From assembly GCF_014217565.1 (NCBI RefSeq), contig NZ_CP043661.1, positions 6,324,001 to 6,388,000 on the forward strand: a stretch of DNA of 64,000 bases. The letters are read 5' to 3'. The notes under the pieces are model-generated. The model did no database searches and was not told the origin of the DNA. It saw only the letters and a list, made by a program, of their open reading frames with translations. Position numbers and translations under genes: made by a program. Source of the stretch: Kribbella qitaiheensis (GTDB lineage Bacteria; Actinomycetota; Actinomycetes; Propionibacteriales; Kribbellaceae). The stretch's first letter is position 1. Every line of letters begins with the position of its first letter. Positions 35,260-43,838 of this stretch are shown piece after piece.

Positions 35260-36421
35260 TCAGGAGAAGGCGGCGTCGAACCGGCTGTTCAGGTCGCCGA
35301 GGCGGTCGAGGGGTTCGTTGGCGAAGACGAGGCGGAGATAGCGCTCGCCGGTAGGTCCCCAGCCGTTCATCGGGGTGGCTGCGACCTGAGCGCGGTCGAA
35401 CAGGCGCTGGGATGCTTCGGCCGGCGTGAAGCCCATGCTGACGGTGTCGATCAGCAGCGACCAGCCGCCGTCCGGGCGGATACAGGGATAGCCGTCCAGA
35501 GCCGCCAGGATGTGGTCACATCGGTCCTGCCAGATCCTGGTGGCAGCGGCGACATCCTTGGCGGCGCCCGGGTCGCTCAAGGCGGCTGCGACGGCCTCCT
35601 GCGCGATGCCGACCTGGCAGACGACGTTGGTCATTCCAACGAGGCCGACATCGCTCATCACCGCTTCCGGCCCGACCACCCAGCCGACCCGCCAGCCGAT
35701 CATCCGCAGTTCCTTCGATGCCGACCCGACGGTGATCGTCCGGGCCTCCAGGGCCGGGATGGGCGGCCGGATGCGCGACCGGCTTCCCGTCGAACCGGAT
35801 CCGCTCCATCGCCGCGTCGTAGATCACCCAGACGCCGTACCGTTCCACGGCGTCCGCGATCGCGTCGAAGTGCTCCCCACCCAGTACTGCGCCCGTCGGC
35901 ATCGCGGGGCCCATCAGCAGCACAGCGGCCGTGTTCGGCCCGATCGCCGCGGCCAGTTCGCCAGGATCGGTGACCCATCCCCGGTCGGTGGGCGTGCAGC
36001 GCACATGCCGCGGGACGCCGCCGACCAGCCGGATGCGATTGACCAGCCCGGCGTAGATCGGATCGCAGATGACAACTTCCTGTCCCGGCTCCACGGTCGC
36101 CAGCAGCACGTTGAGGATTCCGTTCAGTCCGCCGGCGACGCTGACGCATTGGCTGTGCGGGTCGTACTGCCGGCCGGACAGTGCGCCGACGTGCTCCGCG
36201 GCCGCTTGCCGGAGAGACAGGTGTCCCTGGAACGGCAGATAACTGTTGGCGTCGTCGCGCTCCACCGCCGCCAGCGTCACTCGCCGCGCTATGTCCGGCG
36301 GCGCGAGATCGGTATCCAGGTTCTCCAGCCGCAGGAACCGGGGATCGTGGGCGGCGTCCGCGGCATCGCCGATCTTGTCCACTCCGATACCGGGGATGTG
36401 GTGGAGTCGTGAGACAGACAT
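35260..36421 (-). pseudogene. PLP-dependent aminotransferase, frameshifted
   Basis: The gene is a class I/II aminotransferase of about 386 codons. The upstream part (ATG 36421, MSVSRLHHIPG) includes SVAGGLNGILNVLL and CDPIYAGLVNRIRLVGG; the downstream part includes the PLP-Lys region SASKELRMIGWRVGW and the C-terminal domain. The frames differ by one base near 35751-35762, where CATCCCGGCCCTGGAG reads with one extra C or G. Removing one base restores the gene. It diverges from the XRE-cupin regulator, a common arrangement, and is either a pseudogene or a sequencing indel. Confidence 0.78.
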
Positions 36422-36466
36422 GGGTGGCTCTCCAGTCGAGTTCGGTAAACGGAACGAATGTACCGC

Positions 36467-36472
36467 TATAGT
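36467..36472 (+). promoter_or_regulatory. -10 element for a leaderless transcript
   Basis: TATAGT ends seven bases before GTG 36480, so transcription would start at or next to the initiation codon. No Shine-Dalgarno sequence is present. The -35 is not evident. Leaderless mRNAs with this geometry are common in actinobacteria. Confidence 0.45.
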
Positions 36473-36479
36473 GACACCC

Positions 36480-37019
36480 GTGACGATCTCCAGAACAGTC
36501 GGGAGCAACCTGCGCCAGCACCGCCGATCGCGGCAGTTGTCGTTAACGGATCTCGCCGCCGCCGCGGGGATCGGAAAGACGACCCTGCATGCGCTGGAGT
36601 TGGGGGAGGGCAACCCGACCTTGAGCACGTTGTGGGCACTGGCCGCCGCGTTGGAGGTCCCGCTAGGTGCTCTGCTGGAGGACGAGCCTCAACCGGTGAC
36701 AGTGGTCCGTGCCGCAGAAGGTCCCAGGGTCGACGGAGACTCGGTCCATGCCCGCCTCCTGCACAGGCTGAACGTCCGCGGCAGCGTGGAGGTCTACGAA
36801 CTCGCCCTCGACCAGACGCAGCAACTGTCGGAGGCGCACCTGCCAGGCGTTCAGGAATGCCTGGTGGTCACTCGCGGTCGAGTGAAGGCAGGCCCGGCGG
36901 ACGCCCCGGTCGACCTCGCCGCCGGCGACTCGGTCCACCACCAAGCCGCGCAACCGCACGTCTACGAAGGCCTGGCTGACGACAACCAAGCTCTATTGCT
37001 GATGATTTACGACTCCTAA
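36480..37019 (+). CDS. XRE-family regulator with C-terminal cupin
   Basis: A 179-residue regulator: an HTH_3-type domain at residues 5-65 (LRQHRRSRQLSLTDLAAAAG, GKTTLHALELGEGNPTLSTL) and a cupin domain from about residue 95 (VQECLVVTRGRVKAGPADAPVDLAAGD). Similar XRE-cupin regulators control amino-acid, sugar-amine or small-molecule metabolism. GTG 36480 fits a leaderless start. It is divergent from the aminotransferase, its probable target, and its last 27 bases overlap the convergent monooxygenase gene. Confidence 0.88.
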   Translation: MTISRTVGSNLRQHRRSRQLSLTDLAAAAGIGKTTLHALELGEGNPTLSTLWALAAALEVPLGALLEDEPQPVTVVRAAEGPRVDGDSVHARLLHRLNVRGSVEVYELALDQTQQLSEAHLPGVQECLVVTRGRVKAGPADAPVDLAAGDSVHHQAAQPHVYEGLADDNQALLLMIYDS

Positions 37020-38486
37020 CCGCGACGGGCCGAACCAGGTGGTCAGGGCGGTGTGCAGCTCGGTAGTGGCTTCGGGGAGCCAGGCCACGTGGCCGTCGGG
37101 GCGAATGAGCAGTGCCATGGAGGCCTGAATATCGCCGACGGCGGGGATGGCCCAGCGATCGGTGGGCCGGATGGCTTCGATGTGGTCGACACGATCGGTC
37201 CAGCCTTCGAGGCCTGAACCGAGACCGGCGCCGAAGTCGAGCAGGATGGGCCGGCCCGGGTGCAGAAGCTCGTAGAGGCGGACGGTGCCGTCGATGGTCT
37301 TCAGATCGAGGTCGGGGACGCGACGACCGAGGAGCGGGTGTTCGTCGCCGATCGGGTACTTGAGATCGAGGGCGGAGATCATCGTGCCGAGCGTCTCGTT
37401 GGCACCATCGGCCTGGAGGAGCGCGGCGAAGGTCTCGCGCAGAGCGTCGACGTTCGGACCTGGACGGCTGAGGAGGACTTGCGCACGGGTGTTTCGCAGG
37501 ACCCGATCGGCCACCGGGCGGCGCTCTGTTTCGTAGCTGTCCAAGAGGGCTTGCGGGGCGCTGCCGGTGACGACGAGAGCCAGTTTCCAGCCGAGGTTGA
37601 CCGCATCCTGGATTCCGGTGTTCATCCCCTGCCCGCCGGACGGGAAGTGGATGTGCGCGGCGTCCCCGGCGAGCAGAGCGCGGCCGCTCCGGTACCGGTC
37701 GGCGAGTCGGGCGGCGTCGCCGAAGTGAGAGACCCAGCGTGGGCTGTGCATGCCGAAGTCCGTCCCGGCAACGCGGACCATGGCCGACCGTACGTCGTCG
37801 AAGCTGACCTTCGCCTGTCGATCCAGAACCCGGTCGTACTGCTGAACCATGACCCGGTACCAGCCTGGTTCGAAGTCGAGCACCGCGAAGTCGCCCAGTT
37901 CGGTGCGCTCCAGAAGATAGGGCCGGTCCGGCGGATCGGCCAGTTCGACGTCGGCGAGCAGCGCTGTCATCGTTGCCGGCGTACCGGAGAAGCCGATGTC
38001 GGCGAGTCTGCGCACCGTGCTCCGGCCGCCGTCGCAGCCGACCAGGTAGTCGGCCCGGAGCTGCCCCGAGCCGTTGAGCCGCACAGTGATGCCTTCGTCG
38101 TCCTGGTCGATGCCGGTGATCTCGGACGACCATCGGACCTGGCCGCCCAACTCGACGAGGTGCGCCTCGAGCAGTCGCTCGACCCTCGATTGGAGCAGCG
38201 CCAGCGTGTACGGGTACCGCGTGTCGAACTTGCTGAAGTTCAGCCGGATCCCGGCGAAGTGCCCGGCCTGGATCGGGCGACCCTGGGTCAGGAACGGCGC
38301 GAGCAGGCCGCGCTGATCGAGAACCTCGAGCGTGCGCGGGTGCATGCCGCCGGCCCGCGATTCGTCGCCGCGATCGTCGAGACGGTCGATTACCTGGACG
38401 TCGATGCCCGCCAGGCGAAGCTCGCAGGCCAGCATCAGGCCGGTCGGGCCGGCGCCGGCGATCAGGACGGTCGTGGACTCCATCAT
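36993..38486 (-). CDS. FAD-dependent aromatic-ring monooxygenase, Rox-like
   Basis: A 497-residue class A flavoprotein monooxygenase. The N-terminal FAD motif is VLIAGAGPTGLMLACEL, the DG motif is LVGCDGGRSTVRR, and the GD motif is RALLAGDAAHIHFPSGGQ. The C-terminal thioredoxin-like domain is present. The pattern resembles rifampicin monooxygenase (Rox) and other PHBH-type enzymes hydroxylating aromatic antibiotics. The rifamycin-associated promoter element is not visible. It is divergent from TetR, with a nested palindrome between the two. Confidence 0.85.
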   Translation of the reverse strand: MMESTTVLIAGAGPTGLMLACELRLAGIDVQVIDRLDDRGDESRAGGMHPRTLEVLDQRGLLAPFLTQGRPIQAGHFAGIRLNFSKFDTRYPYTLALLQSRVERLLEAHLVELGGQVRWSSEITGIDQDDEGITVRLNGSGQLRADYLVGCDGGRSTVRRLADIGFSGTPATMTALLADVELADPPDRPYLLERTELGDFAVLDFEPGWYRVMVQQYDRVLDRQAKVSFDDVRSAMVRVAGTDFGMHSPRWVSHFGDAARLADRYRSGRALLAGDAAHIHFPSGGQGMNTGIQDAVNLGWKLALVVTGSAPQALLDSYETERRPVADRVLRNTRAQVLLSRPGPNVDALRETFAALLQADGANETLGTMISALDLKYPIGDEHPLLGRRVPDLDLKTIDGTVRLYELLHPGRPILLDFGAGLGSGLEGWTDRVDHIEAIRPTDRWAIPAVGDIQASMALLIRPDGHVAWLPEATTELHTALTTWFGPSRLGVVNHQQ

Positions 38487-38490
38487 TGCT

Positions 38491-38521
38491 CCTTAACGTT
38501 GTTCAGTGAACGTTGTTAAGG
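38491..38521. promoter_or_regulatory. Nested palindromic TetR operator
   Basis: CCTTAAC (38491-38497) and GTTAAGG (38515-38521) form an outer repeat, and GTTCA-G-TGAAC (38501-38511) an inner one; both are centred on 38506. The site spans most of the 85-base gap between the divergent monooxygenase and TetR genes. It is the likely operator of the adjacent regulator. Confidence 0.7.
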
Positions 38522-38571
38522 ATGAACAGAACAGTGTTAAGCTGTCAAGTGTGGGTGACGAAGGAAGCAAG

Positions 38572-39216
38572 ATGAAGCTCAACAGCCGGCTGATCGCCAG
38601 GACCGCCCTCGGCCTGCTCAACGAGGTCGGCCTCGACGGACTGACCATGCGCTTGCTCGCCAAAGAGCTCGGCGTCCAGGCGGCGGCGCTGTACTGGCAT
38701 CTGAAGAACAAGCAGGAACTCCTCGACGCGATGGCGGCGATCATGTTCCACGAGCTCAACGACGGGCTGGAAGCGCCGAGGAAGAACACCGACTGGGCTG
38801 ACTGGATCGGCGACCGGGTCCGCGCCATGCGCCGGATGATGCTGACCTACCGCGACGGCGCCCGGGTGTTCGCCGGCAGCTACATCGCCGAATCGGAACT
38901 TCCCAGATCCATCGAACTGACCCTGGCCACCATGGTCGACGCCGGATTCTCGGTACGCGACGCGGCCCGCGGCTTCCCGGTCCTCCTCCACTACGTGATC
39001 GGCTTCACCATCGAGGAACAGGCCCGCGACGGCGCTGCCTACCTCGACCAGAACCCGTACCAGACCGACGACCCGGCCCAAGGCGTCGATGAGCAACGTT
39101 TCCCCCTCGCCGCCCAGGCCGCCGCCGACCTCCTCGACGCCCAAACCGAAACCGGCTTCGAAGATGGCCTCCAGGTGATACTGGCCGGCCTCCGAGCCCG
39201 CTACCTCGACAACTGA
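38572..39216 (+). CDS. TetR-family regulator with TetR C-terminal domain
   Basis: A 214-residue regulator with an HTH at residues 8-55 (LLNEVGLDGLTMRLLAKELG, AAALYWHLKNKQELLD) and a C-terminal domain of the tetracycline-repressor type (TetR_C). ATG 38572 with AAGGAAG upstream is preferred over GTG 38551. Its proximity to the flavin monooxygenase suggests that it senses an aromatic antibiotic or similar substrate and releases both genes. Confidence 0.88.
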   Translation: MKLNSRLIARTALGLLNEVGLDGLTMRLLAKELGVQAAALYWHLKNKQELLDAMAAIMFHELNDGLEAPRKNTDWADWIGDRVRAMRRMMLTYRDGARVFAGSYIAESELPRSIELTLATMVDAGFSVRDAARGFPVLLHYVIGFTIEEQARDGAAYLDQNPYQTDDPAQGVDEQRFPLAAQAAADLLDAQTETGFEDGLQVILAGLRARYLDN

Positions 39217-39240
39217 CCGGACCGCAGGCAGCTGTTCGGG

Positions 39241-39509
39241 GTCCAGCGTTCTGCGGGTTTGGGGTGTCTGGGCGATCACCGCGGGCGTCGTCCAGTTGAT
39301 CGTTGCGATCCTGCGTTACCGGTTCGGTGGACAGTGGGCGATGATTCTCAGCGGTGGGATCTCGACCCTCGCAGGCAACTACCTTCATCCTGCAGGCCGG
39401 CGGGTCGAACGCTTCGCTCACCAACGTCGCCGGATACGCGACGCTGGGCGGCGTCTTCTTCCTGAGCTCGGCGATCCACCTCCACCGTCGTACTGTCAAG
39501 GCGAAGTGA
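39241..39509 (+). pseudogene. Remnant of a HdeD/DUF308-type membrane gene
   Basis: Reading from about 39241 gives VLRVWGVWAITAGVVQLIVA and LRYRFGGQWAMILSGGISTL, and after a one-base change of frame near 39380 TFILQAGG and GYATLGGVFFLSSAIHL before TGA at 39507. The repeated paired-helix pattern is typical of the HdeD-like DUF308 membrane family. Only the C-terminal half remains. It ends 21 bases before the ECF sigma gene. Confidence 0.55.
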
Positions 39510-39530
39510 CATTCAGAGAAGGGGCACGGC

Positions 39531-40523
39531 GTGTCGGTAGGGGAAGAAGGCTTCGATCGTCTGGTCGAGCCGTTCCGGACTGAGTTGCTGGCGTACTGCT
39601 ATCGGATGCTCGGCTCCGCTCACGACGCCGAGGACTTGGTCCAGGACACGTACCTGAGGGCGTGGCGGGCGCGGGCGCAGTACGACGAAACTCGCAGCTC
39701 ACTGCGTACCTGGCTCTACCGGATCGCGACCAACGCCTGCCTGACCGCCTTGAAGGGGAGCGGCCGCCGACCGCTGCCATCGGGTCTGGTGTCCGCGGCG
39801 GACCCGCTCGGGCCACTCGTCCAGGGAGAGAGCGCAGCCTGGCTCCAGCCCTTGCCGGACTCGTTGCTGGACGCGGGCGATCCGGCGAGGGCCGTGGTCG
39901 ACCGCAGCAGCCTGCGCTTGGCGTTCGTCGCCGCTCTGCAGCACCTGTCGGCACGTCAGCGCGGTGCGCTGGTACTGCGTGACGTGCTCAGCTTCTCCGC
40001 ATCCGAGGCAGCGGAAATCCTCGGCACCACCGCCGTGTCGGTGAACAGCTCCCTGCAACGGGCGCGGACCCGGGTGAAGGAAGTCGAGGTCCGTCAGGAA
40101 GGCCTCAGTGAGCCCTCCACCGCCGAGCAGCGCGCCTGGGTCGATCGCTACATGAAGGCGTTCGAGCTGGCCGACGTCGAGGGGCTCAAGCGGCTGCTCA
40201 CCGAGGACGTGCTGATGGAGATGCCGCCGGTGCTCAACTGGTTCGTTGGCCGCGGCAACTACGGCCTGTTCATGGAATGGGTCTTCGAGAAGGCTGGAAC
40301 GGACTGGTGCCTGAAGGCGGTCGCTGCCAACGGCCAGCCCGGGTTCGCCGCCTATCGGCGCGTCGGTGACGGGTACGAGTTGCACACGCTCCAGGTCTTC
40401 ACCGTCACCGCCGAGGGCATCAGCCGGAACTCGGTCTTCCAGGATCCCGAGGTCTTCGCATCCTTCGGTCTGGCGGCCGGACTCGACGCCCAGGGACAGG
40501 TCCGCGGCGGAGACGGTCCGTAG
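39531..40523 (+). CDS. ECF sigma factor with SnoaL-like C-terminal domain (SigG type)
   Basis: A 330-residue sigma factor. Region 2 is at residues 9-75 (LLAYCYRMLGSAHDAEDLVQ), region 4 at about 130-185 (LSARQRGALVLRDVLSFSAS, AAEILGTTAVSVNSSLQRAR), followed by an NTF2/SnoaL-like domain to the end. The overall shape matches the SigG group of actinobacteria. The tail probably replaces an anti-sigma factor, as no such gene is nearby. GTG 39531 is preceded by GAAGGGG. Confidence 0.9.
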   Translation: MSVGEEGFDRLVEPFRTELLAYCYRMLGSAHDAEDLVQDTYLRAWRARAQYDETRSSLRTWLYRIATNACLTALKGSGRRPLPSGLVSAADPLGPLVQGESAAWLQPLPDSLLDAGDPARAVVDRSSLRLAFVAALQHLSARQRGALVLRDVLSFSASEAAEILGTTAVSVNSSLQRARTRVKEVEVRQEGLSEPSTAEQRAWVDRYMKAFELADVEGLKRLLTEDVLMEMPPVLNWFVGRGNYGLFMEWVFEKAGTDWCLKAVAANGQPGFAAYRRVGDGYELHTLQVFTVTAEGISRNSVFQDPEVFASFGLAAGLDAQGQVRGGDGP

Positions 40524-40631
40524 CCCTCAGCATCTTTTTCCGTCGGCGCGATGAGTTTCGGCTTCGTCGCCGGTATGTATTGGCGAGTCCTCCCGGGTAC
40601 CCCGGGTGGGCCGCTTACAAGGGAGAATCCG

Positions 40632-41042
40632 ATGTCAGACAGTCGTGCCGATGACCAGGCCGCAATCAAGGCCGTACTGGTTGACTCCTACCAGGCGTGG
40701 GAGGCCGGCGACGCCGACGGCATGGTCGCCGACTACACCGCGGACGCGACCGCGATCATGACCGGCTCGCTCCGCAACAGCCGTGACGAGATCCGCAAGA
40801 GCATGGCGCTGGGCTTCGAGGGGCCGCTCAAAGGCACTTCGACGTACAACAAGCAGCTCAGTATCCGTTTCGTCGGCCGGGACGGTGCGATCGTCATCAG
40901 CGAATCCGGCATCCTGTTCGGCGACCAGACCGAGGTTGCCGACGCGGGCAAGGTGAACTGCACCTGGGTGTTCGAGAAGCGGGACGGCCAGTGGCTGATC
41001 GCCGCGTATCACAACAGCCCGATGCTGGCGCCCGGGCAGTGA
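40632..41042 (+). CDS. SgcJ/EcaC-type NTF2-like protein
   Basis: A 136-residue single-domain NTF2-like protein resembling the SgcJ/EcaC family. The N-terminal helix AIKAVLVDSYQAWEAGDADG and the strand WVFEKRDGQWLIAAYHNSPM are typical. These proteins are ligand-binding or small isomerase/oxidoreductase-like domains without a known reaction. GGGAGAA precedes ATG 40632. It follows the SigG-like gene by 108 bases on the same strand and ends at a strong hairpin. Confidence 0.85.
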   Translation: MSDSRADDQAAIKAVLVDSYQAWEAGDADGMVADYTADATAIMTGSLRNSRDEIRKSMALGFEGPLKGTSTYNKQLSIRFVGRDGAIVISESGILFGDQTEVADAGKVNCTWVFEKRDGQWLIAAYHNSPMLAPGQ

Positions 41043-41067
41043 GCCGAGCAGCCACGCGCTGAGCAGA

Positions 41068-41102
41068 CTGCGCCCCGTCCCGTCAGCCAGGACGGGGCGC
41101 AG
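41068..41102. terminator. 13-bp terminator hairpin
   Basis: CTGCGCCCCGTCC (41068-41080) and GGACGGGGCGCAG (41090-41102) form a perfect stem with a 9-base loop. It lies between the convergent SgcJ-like and DUF1737 genes. Confidence 0.85.
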
Positions 41103-41125
41103 CCGTCAGCGTGACGGCGGGCGGG

Positions 41126-41350
41126 TCAGCCCGGAACACCAGCGGTTGTTGGCGAGTCACTGGCTGTTTCGCCCTGCGGCCATAGGAGCGCCTGCGCAAC
41201 GATCACACGCTCGCCGTTGAAGGTCACGGCGGGGCCCTCGTACAGGCAGTAGCCGAGCGCGATCGCCTCGCTGACCCGATGGCAGAAGGCGGCGTCATCG
41301 GGACCGGTCAGGACTCGGTAGGCAGGTAGGCCGTTCGGAGGCACACTCAT
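41126..41350 (-). CDS. DUF1737 domain protein
   Basis: A 74-residue protein matching the small DUF1737 family: YRVLTGPDDAAFCHRVSEAI followed by LGYCLYEGPAVTFNGE and VIVAQALLWP. The family has no known function and is common in proteobacteria and actinobacteria. ATG 41350 was chosen because the conserved core begins 11 residues later. It stands alone. Confidence 0.8.
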   Translation of the reverse strand: MSVPPNGLPAYRVLTGPDDAAFCHRVSEAIALGYCLYEGPAVTFNGERVIVAQALLWPQGETASDSPTTAGVPG

Positions 41351-41779
41351 GCCCCCATCATCCCTGCTCTGGATCAGCCGCTCGACGTCCACTGTCGTCA
41401 GCGCCGACCCGTCCCGGGGCAAGGGGCTATGTGCCCCGCGGCCGCCGGTCAGTACGGGCCGAAGACCCACTGTGACGGGGACTTGGGGTCGTCGCCGCGC
41501 CAGAGGCGTCCATCGCGTGGAACACCCAGCGATCTTGTCCCGCTGAAATTCACTAGCAATTCGTCCTCCCTATCACCGCTTCCCCTGTCCTTTTCGGACG
41601 ATACGCGGCTCATTGCCGGAGCGTGCGGTCACTCTGTGTGTCGACTCAACCCCACCGAGCAGCAGACCGCAACCCGCCTAGGAACGATGCGCTGGTCGCC
41701 GAGCGCGGCATCGGGGCGTACAGCTCCGAGACCTACCGTCAGGTCGAGTCGTTCCTCGACACTCTCGAACAGCGCCTCG
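41351..41779. other. Intergenic stretch with a short coding-like remnant
   Basis: Most of this 430-base stretch shows nothing. From about 41690 one frame reads LVAERGIGAYSSETYRQVE and ends in TGA just after 41780, with protein-like composition, so it may be the last 30 codons of a lost gene. No family was recognised. Confidence 0.25.
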
Positions 41780-42286
41780 TCAGTATGTGAGTTCCGCCAG
41801 TTCGTACTCGAGCTGGGCCAGCGGCTCCCCGTTGCCGAAGTCGCGCGGCCGGGTGGCGCCGGTCTCGGTGAAGCCCGTCTTGGTGTAGAACCGGCGAGAT
41901 TGCGGGGTGTCCCGCAAGGTCCACAGATGCACCTGCTCGAACCCGTCGGCCCGCAGTTGCCGCAGCGTCTCGTCCATCAGCGTCGCGACCACACCGGTGC
42001 CCCAGCCGTCCGGATGCCCGTAGAAACTGAGGATCTCGGCCAGTCCGGGACGCTCCACCGAACTCAGACTCCAGGAGAACGCCAGCACCCGGTCGTCCAC
42101 CGCGCCGACCATGATCAGTCCGTCGCCGTCAGCCACCCGCTGATGCCAGCGGTCCAGCCGGGACGCGATCTGCTCGGCGGCGAAGTCCTCGTCGAAGAAC
42201 GGCGCATACGCCGCCTGCCAGGACGACGCATGGACCAGGCCAATTGCCTCAGCATCAGCTTCCCGCGCGCGGTAGACCTCAATCAC
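41780..42286 (-). CDS. GNAT-family acetyltransferase
   Basis: A 168-residue GNAT. The start IEVYRAREADAEAIGLVHA, the acetyl-CoA loop region GHPDGWGTGVVATLMDETL and the C-terminal LWTLRDTPQSRRFYTKTGF are characteristic. The pyrophosphate loop is GWGTGV. Target (antibiotic, amino acid, protein N-terminus) is unknown. The 3-hydroxyisobutyrate dehydrogenase-like gene lies 57 bases upstream on the same strand. Confidence 0.88.
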   Translation of the reverse strand: MIEVYRAREADAEAIGLVHASSWQAAYAPFFDEDFAAEQIASRLDRWHQRVADGDGLIMVGAVDDRVLAFSWSLSSVERPGLAEILSFYGHPDGWGTGVVATLMDETLRQLRADGFEQVHLWTLRDTPQSRRFYTKTGFTETGATRPRDFGNGEPLAQLEYELAELTY

Positions 42287-42342
42287 TGGTCCATCGTGCC
42301 TCTAGATGCGACGTTGTCGCAAGAAGGATCACTGCGGAGCCG

Positions 42343-43233
42343 TTATTTCGGTGGTCGATCGGATGGTTCGGCCAGCTCGCGGTCGGCCGCTTGTTCCAGA
42401 TAGGCGATCCCGAGTAGCTCGCCGTCCACCGGACCGAAGGCGTCAAGCGCCTGGTGATAGAGGCGGCCGACCGCGGACGACACGTCGTACGGCGTGCGCC
42501 GCGTTTGCGCGAGCTCCTCCAGCGAATCGAGCTCTTCCACGCAACGGTCCAGTCCGAAGTTCGGCAGGTAGTCGCCGGCGAACACGGACGGCAGGTAAGA
42601 GGCGATGAACTCCGAGGAGGCCGCGCTGTCGAGCATCACCTCGGTCAGCCGACGAGGATCGAGTCCTGCGCTCTGGCCGAGCAGAAGTGCCTCACCGGTT
42701 GCGACGGCCTGACCGAACCAGAGCAGGTTGATCAGCAACTTGGTGAGATAGCCGGACCCGGCTTCGCCCATGTGGTGGATCTGGCCGGCGAAGCAACCGA
42801 GGATCGGGCGGACCCGATCGAGCACCTCCGCATCGCCCCCGACGTACAGCTTCATGGACCCGTTCTCCGCGGCACTCACACCACCGCCAAGGGCCGCGTC
42901 CAGATAGGCCACTCCGCGTCGAGCGGCTGCCGCAGCCAACTCGGTGCCCAGTGCGGGTGAGGCGCTGGTGAGGTCGATCCAGGTGCAGGCCGGATCGAGT
43001 CGATCGAGCAGTCCGCCGAGCATCACCTGTCGAAGCTCAGGGCTGCCCGGCAGCACCGTGATGACCACCTCGGCGGCAGTGGGTTCGCCCCACCCGGCGC
43101 CGACGCTGGCAGCCGCTGCCTCCACCTCAGGACGGACATCGAACACCCGCACAGGATGCCCACCCGCCACGAGCCGTTCCGCTACAGGCAGCCCGATCCG
43201 GCCGCCTCCCACTACCGCGATCTCAACAGTCAT
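42343..43233 (-). CDS. 3-hydroxyisobutyrate dehydrogenase-family oxidoreductase
   Basis: A 296-residue beta-hydroxyacid dehydrogenase. The N-terminal Rossmann motif is VGGGRIGLPVAERL, the substrate-binding segment is DAALGGGVSAAENGSMKL and the catalytic Lys lies in GSGYLTKLLINLL. Proteins of this family act on 3-hydroxyisobutyrate, tartronate semialdehyde or imines; the fold does not tell which. It may form a pair with the GNAT gene downstream. Confidence 0.88.
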   Translation of the reverse strand: MTVEIAVVGGGRIGLPVAERLVAGGHPVRVFDVRPEVEAAAASVGAGWGEPTAAEVVITVLPGSPELRQVMLGGLLDRLDPACTWIDLTSASPALGTELAAAAARRGVAYLDAALGGGVSAAENGSMKLYVGGDAEVLDRVRPILGCFAGQIHHMGEAGSGYLTKLLINLLWFGQAVATGEALLLGQSAGLDPRRLTEVMLDSAASSEFIASYLPSVFAGDYLPNFGLDRCVEELDSLEELAQTRRTPYDVSSAVGRLYHQALDAFGPVDGELLGIAYLEQAADRELAEPSDRPPK

Positions 43234-43266
43234 AGACCTGATGGTCGCCGATGTTCAGGCAAGGGG

Positions 43267-43761
43267 TCAGGACGTGGAGGCGCGGAGAGCTTGCTGGTAG
43301 CGGCCGGAGTCGGTTCGGGTCCAGGGTGTGCCGTTGACGAGCAGGGTGCGATCGGCAATGGGTGCCTTGGCGGTCGCAAGTACTGGCTTTCGTTGCCAGC
43401 GGCATCCGGTGCTGGTCTGCTGAGTCACTCGTACTGCGACCGCTCCCGCGCCTTCCGCGAAGGCGACGGCGCGAAGGTTCTGGGCGCAGCCGACCGGCGT
43501 CGCCACGATCAGTACCAGTTGACGCGGGTCGGCAACTACCGACCGGACCTCCAGCACCTGCGCGGCACTCGTCCGCGCGACCGGCGTCGGCGCGGCGGAC
43601 GGCTGAGCTTGTACAACCTCGGGTGCCGGCGGGCTCGGCTCAGGTGACGACGATCCGAAGACCTTCGACAGCACGAACACACTGAACGCCAGCAGGCCGA
43701 TCACGAAGGTGACCAGCACAGCCACTCCGTACACGAACCAAACGCTCCCCGACACCTTCAC
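43267..43761 (-). CDS. Single-TM protein of unknown function
   Basis: I do not recognise this family. The 164-residue product has a TM helix near residues 9-30 (FVYGVAVLVTFVIGLLAFSV), a Pro/Ala/Ser-rich linker, and a folded extracytoplasmic domain with two Cys (VGCAQNL and STGCRW) that could form a disulfide. GTG 43761 is the start; GGAGG lies about nine bases upstream. Confidence 0.6.
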   Translation of the reverse strand: MKVSGSVWFVYGVAVLVTFVIGLLAFSVFVLSKVFGSSSPEPSPPAPEVVQAQPSAAPTPVARTSAAQVLEVRSVVADPRQLVLIVATPVGCAQNLRAVAFAEGAGAVAVRVTQQTSTGCRWQRKPVLATAKAPIADRTLLVNGTPWTRTDSGRYQQALRASTS

Positions 43762-43838
43762 CCTGCCGATCCTCCCAGCCCATCCGGTCCAACTCCTGCA
43801 GGAAACGCGCAGCCGCCGGATGATTGGTGCCGCCCGCG

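Noticed and set aside
36993-38486. Proven rifampicin resistance gene
   Set aside because: The sequence resembles Rox, but PHBH-type monooxygenases are numerous and no rifamycin-associated promoter element was seen.
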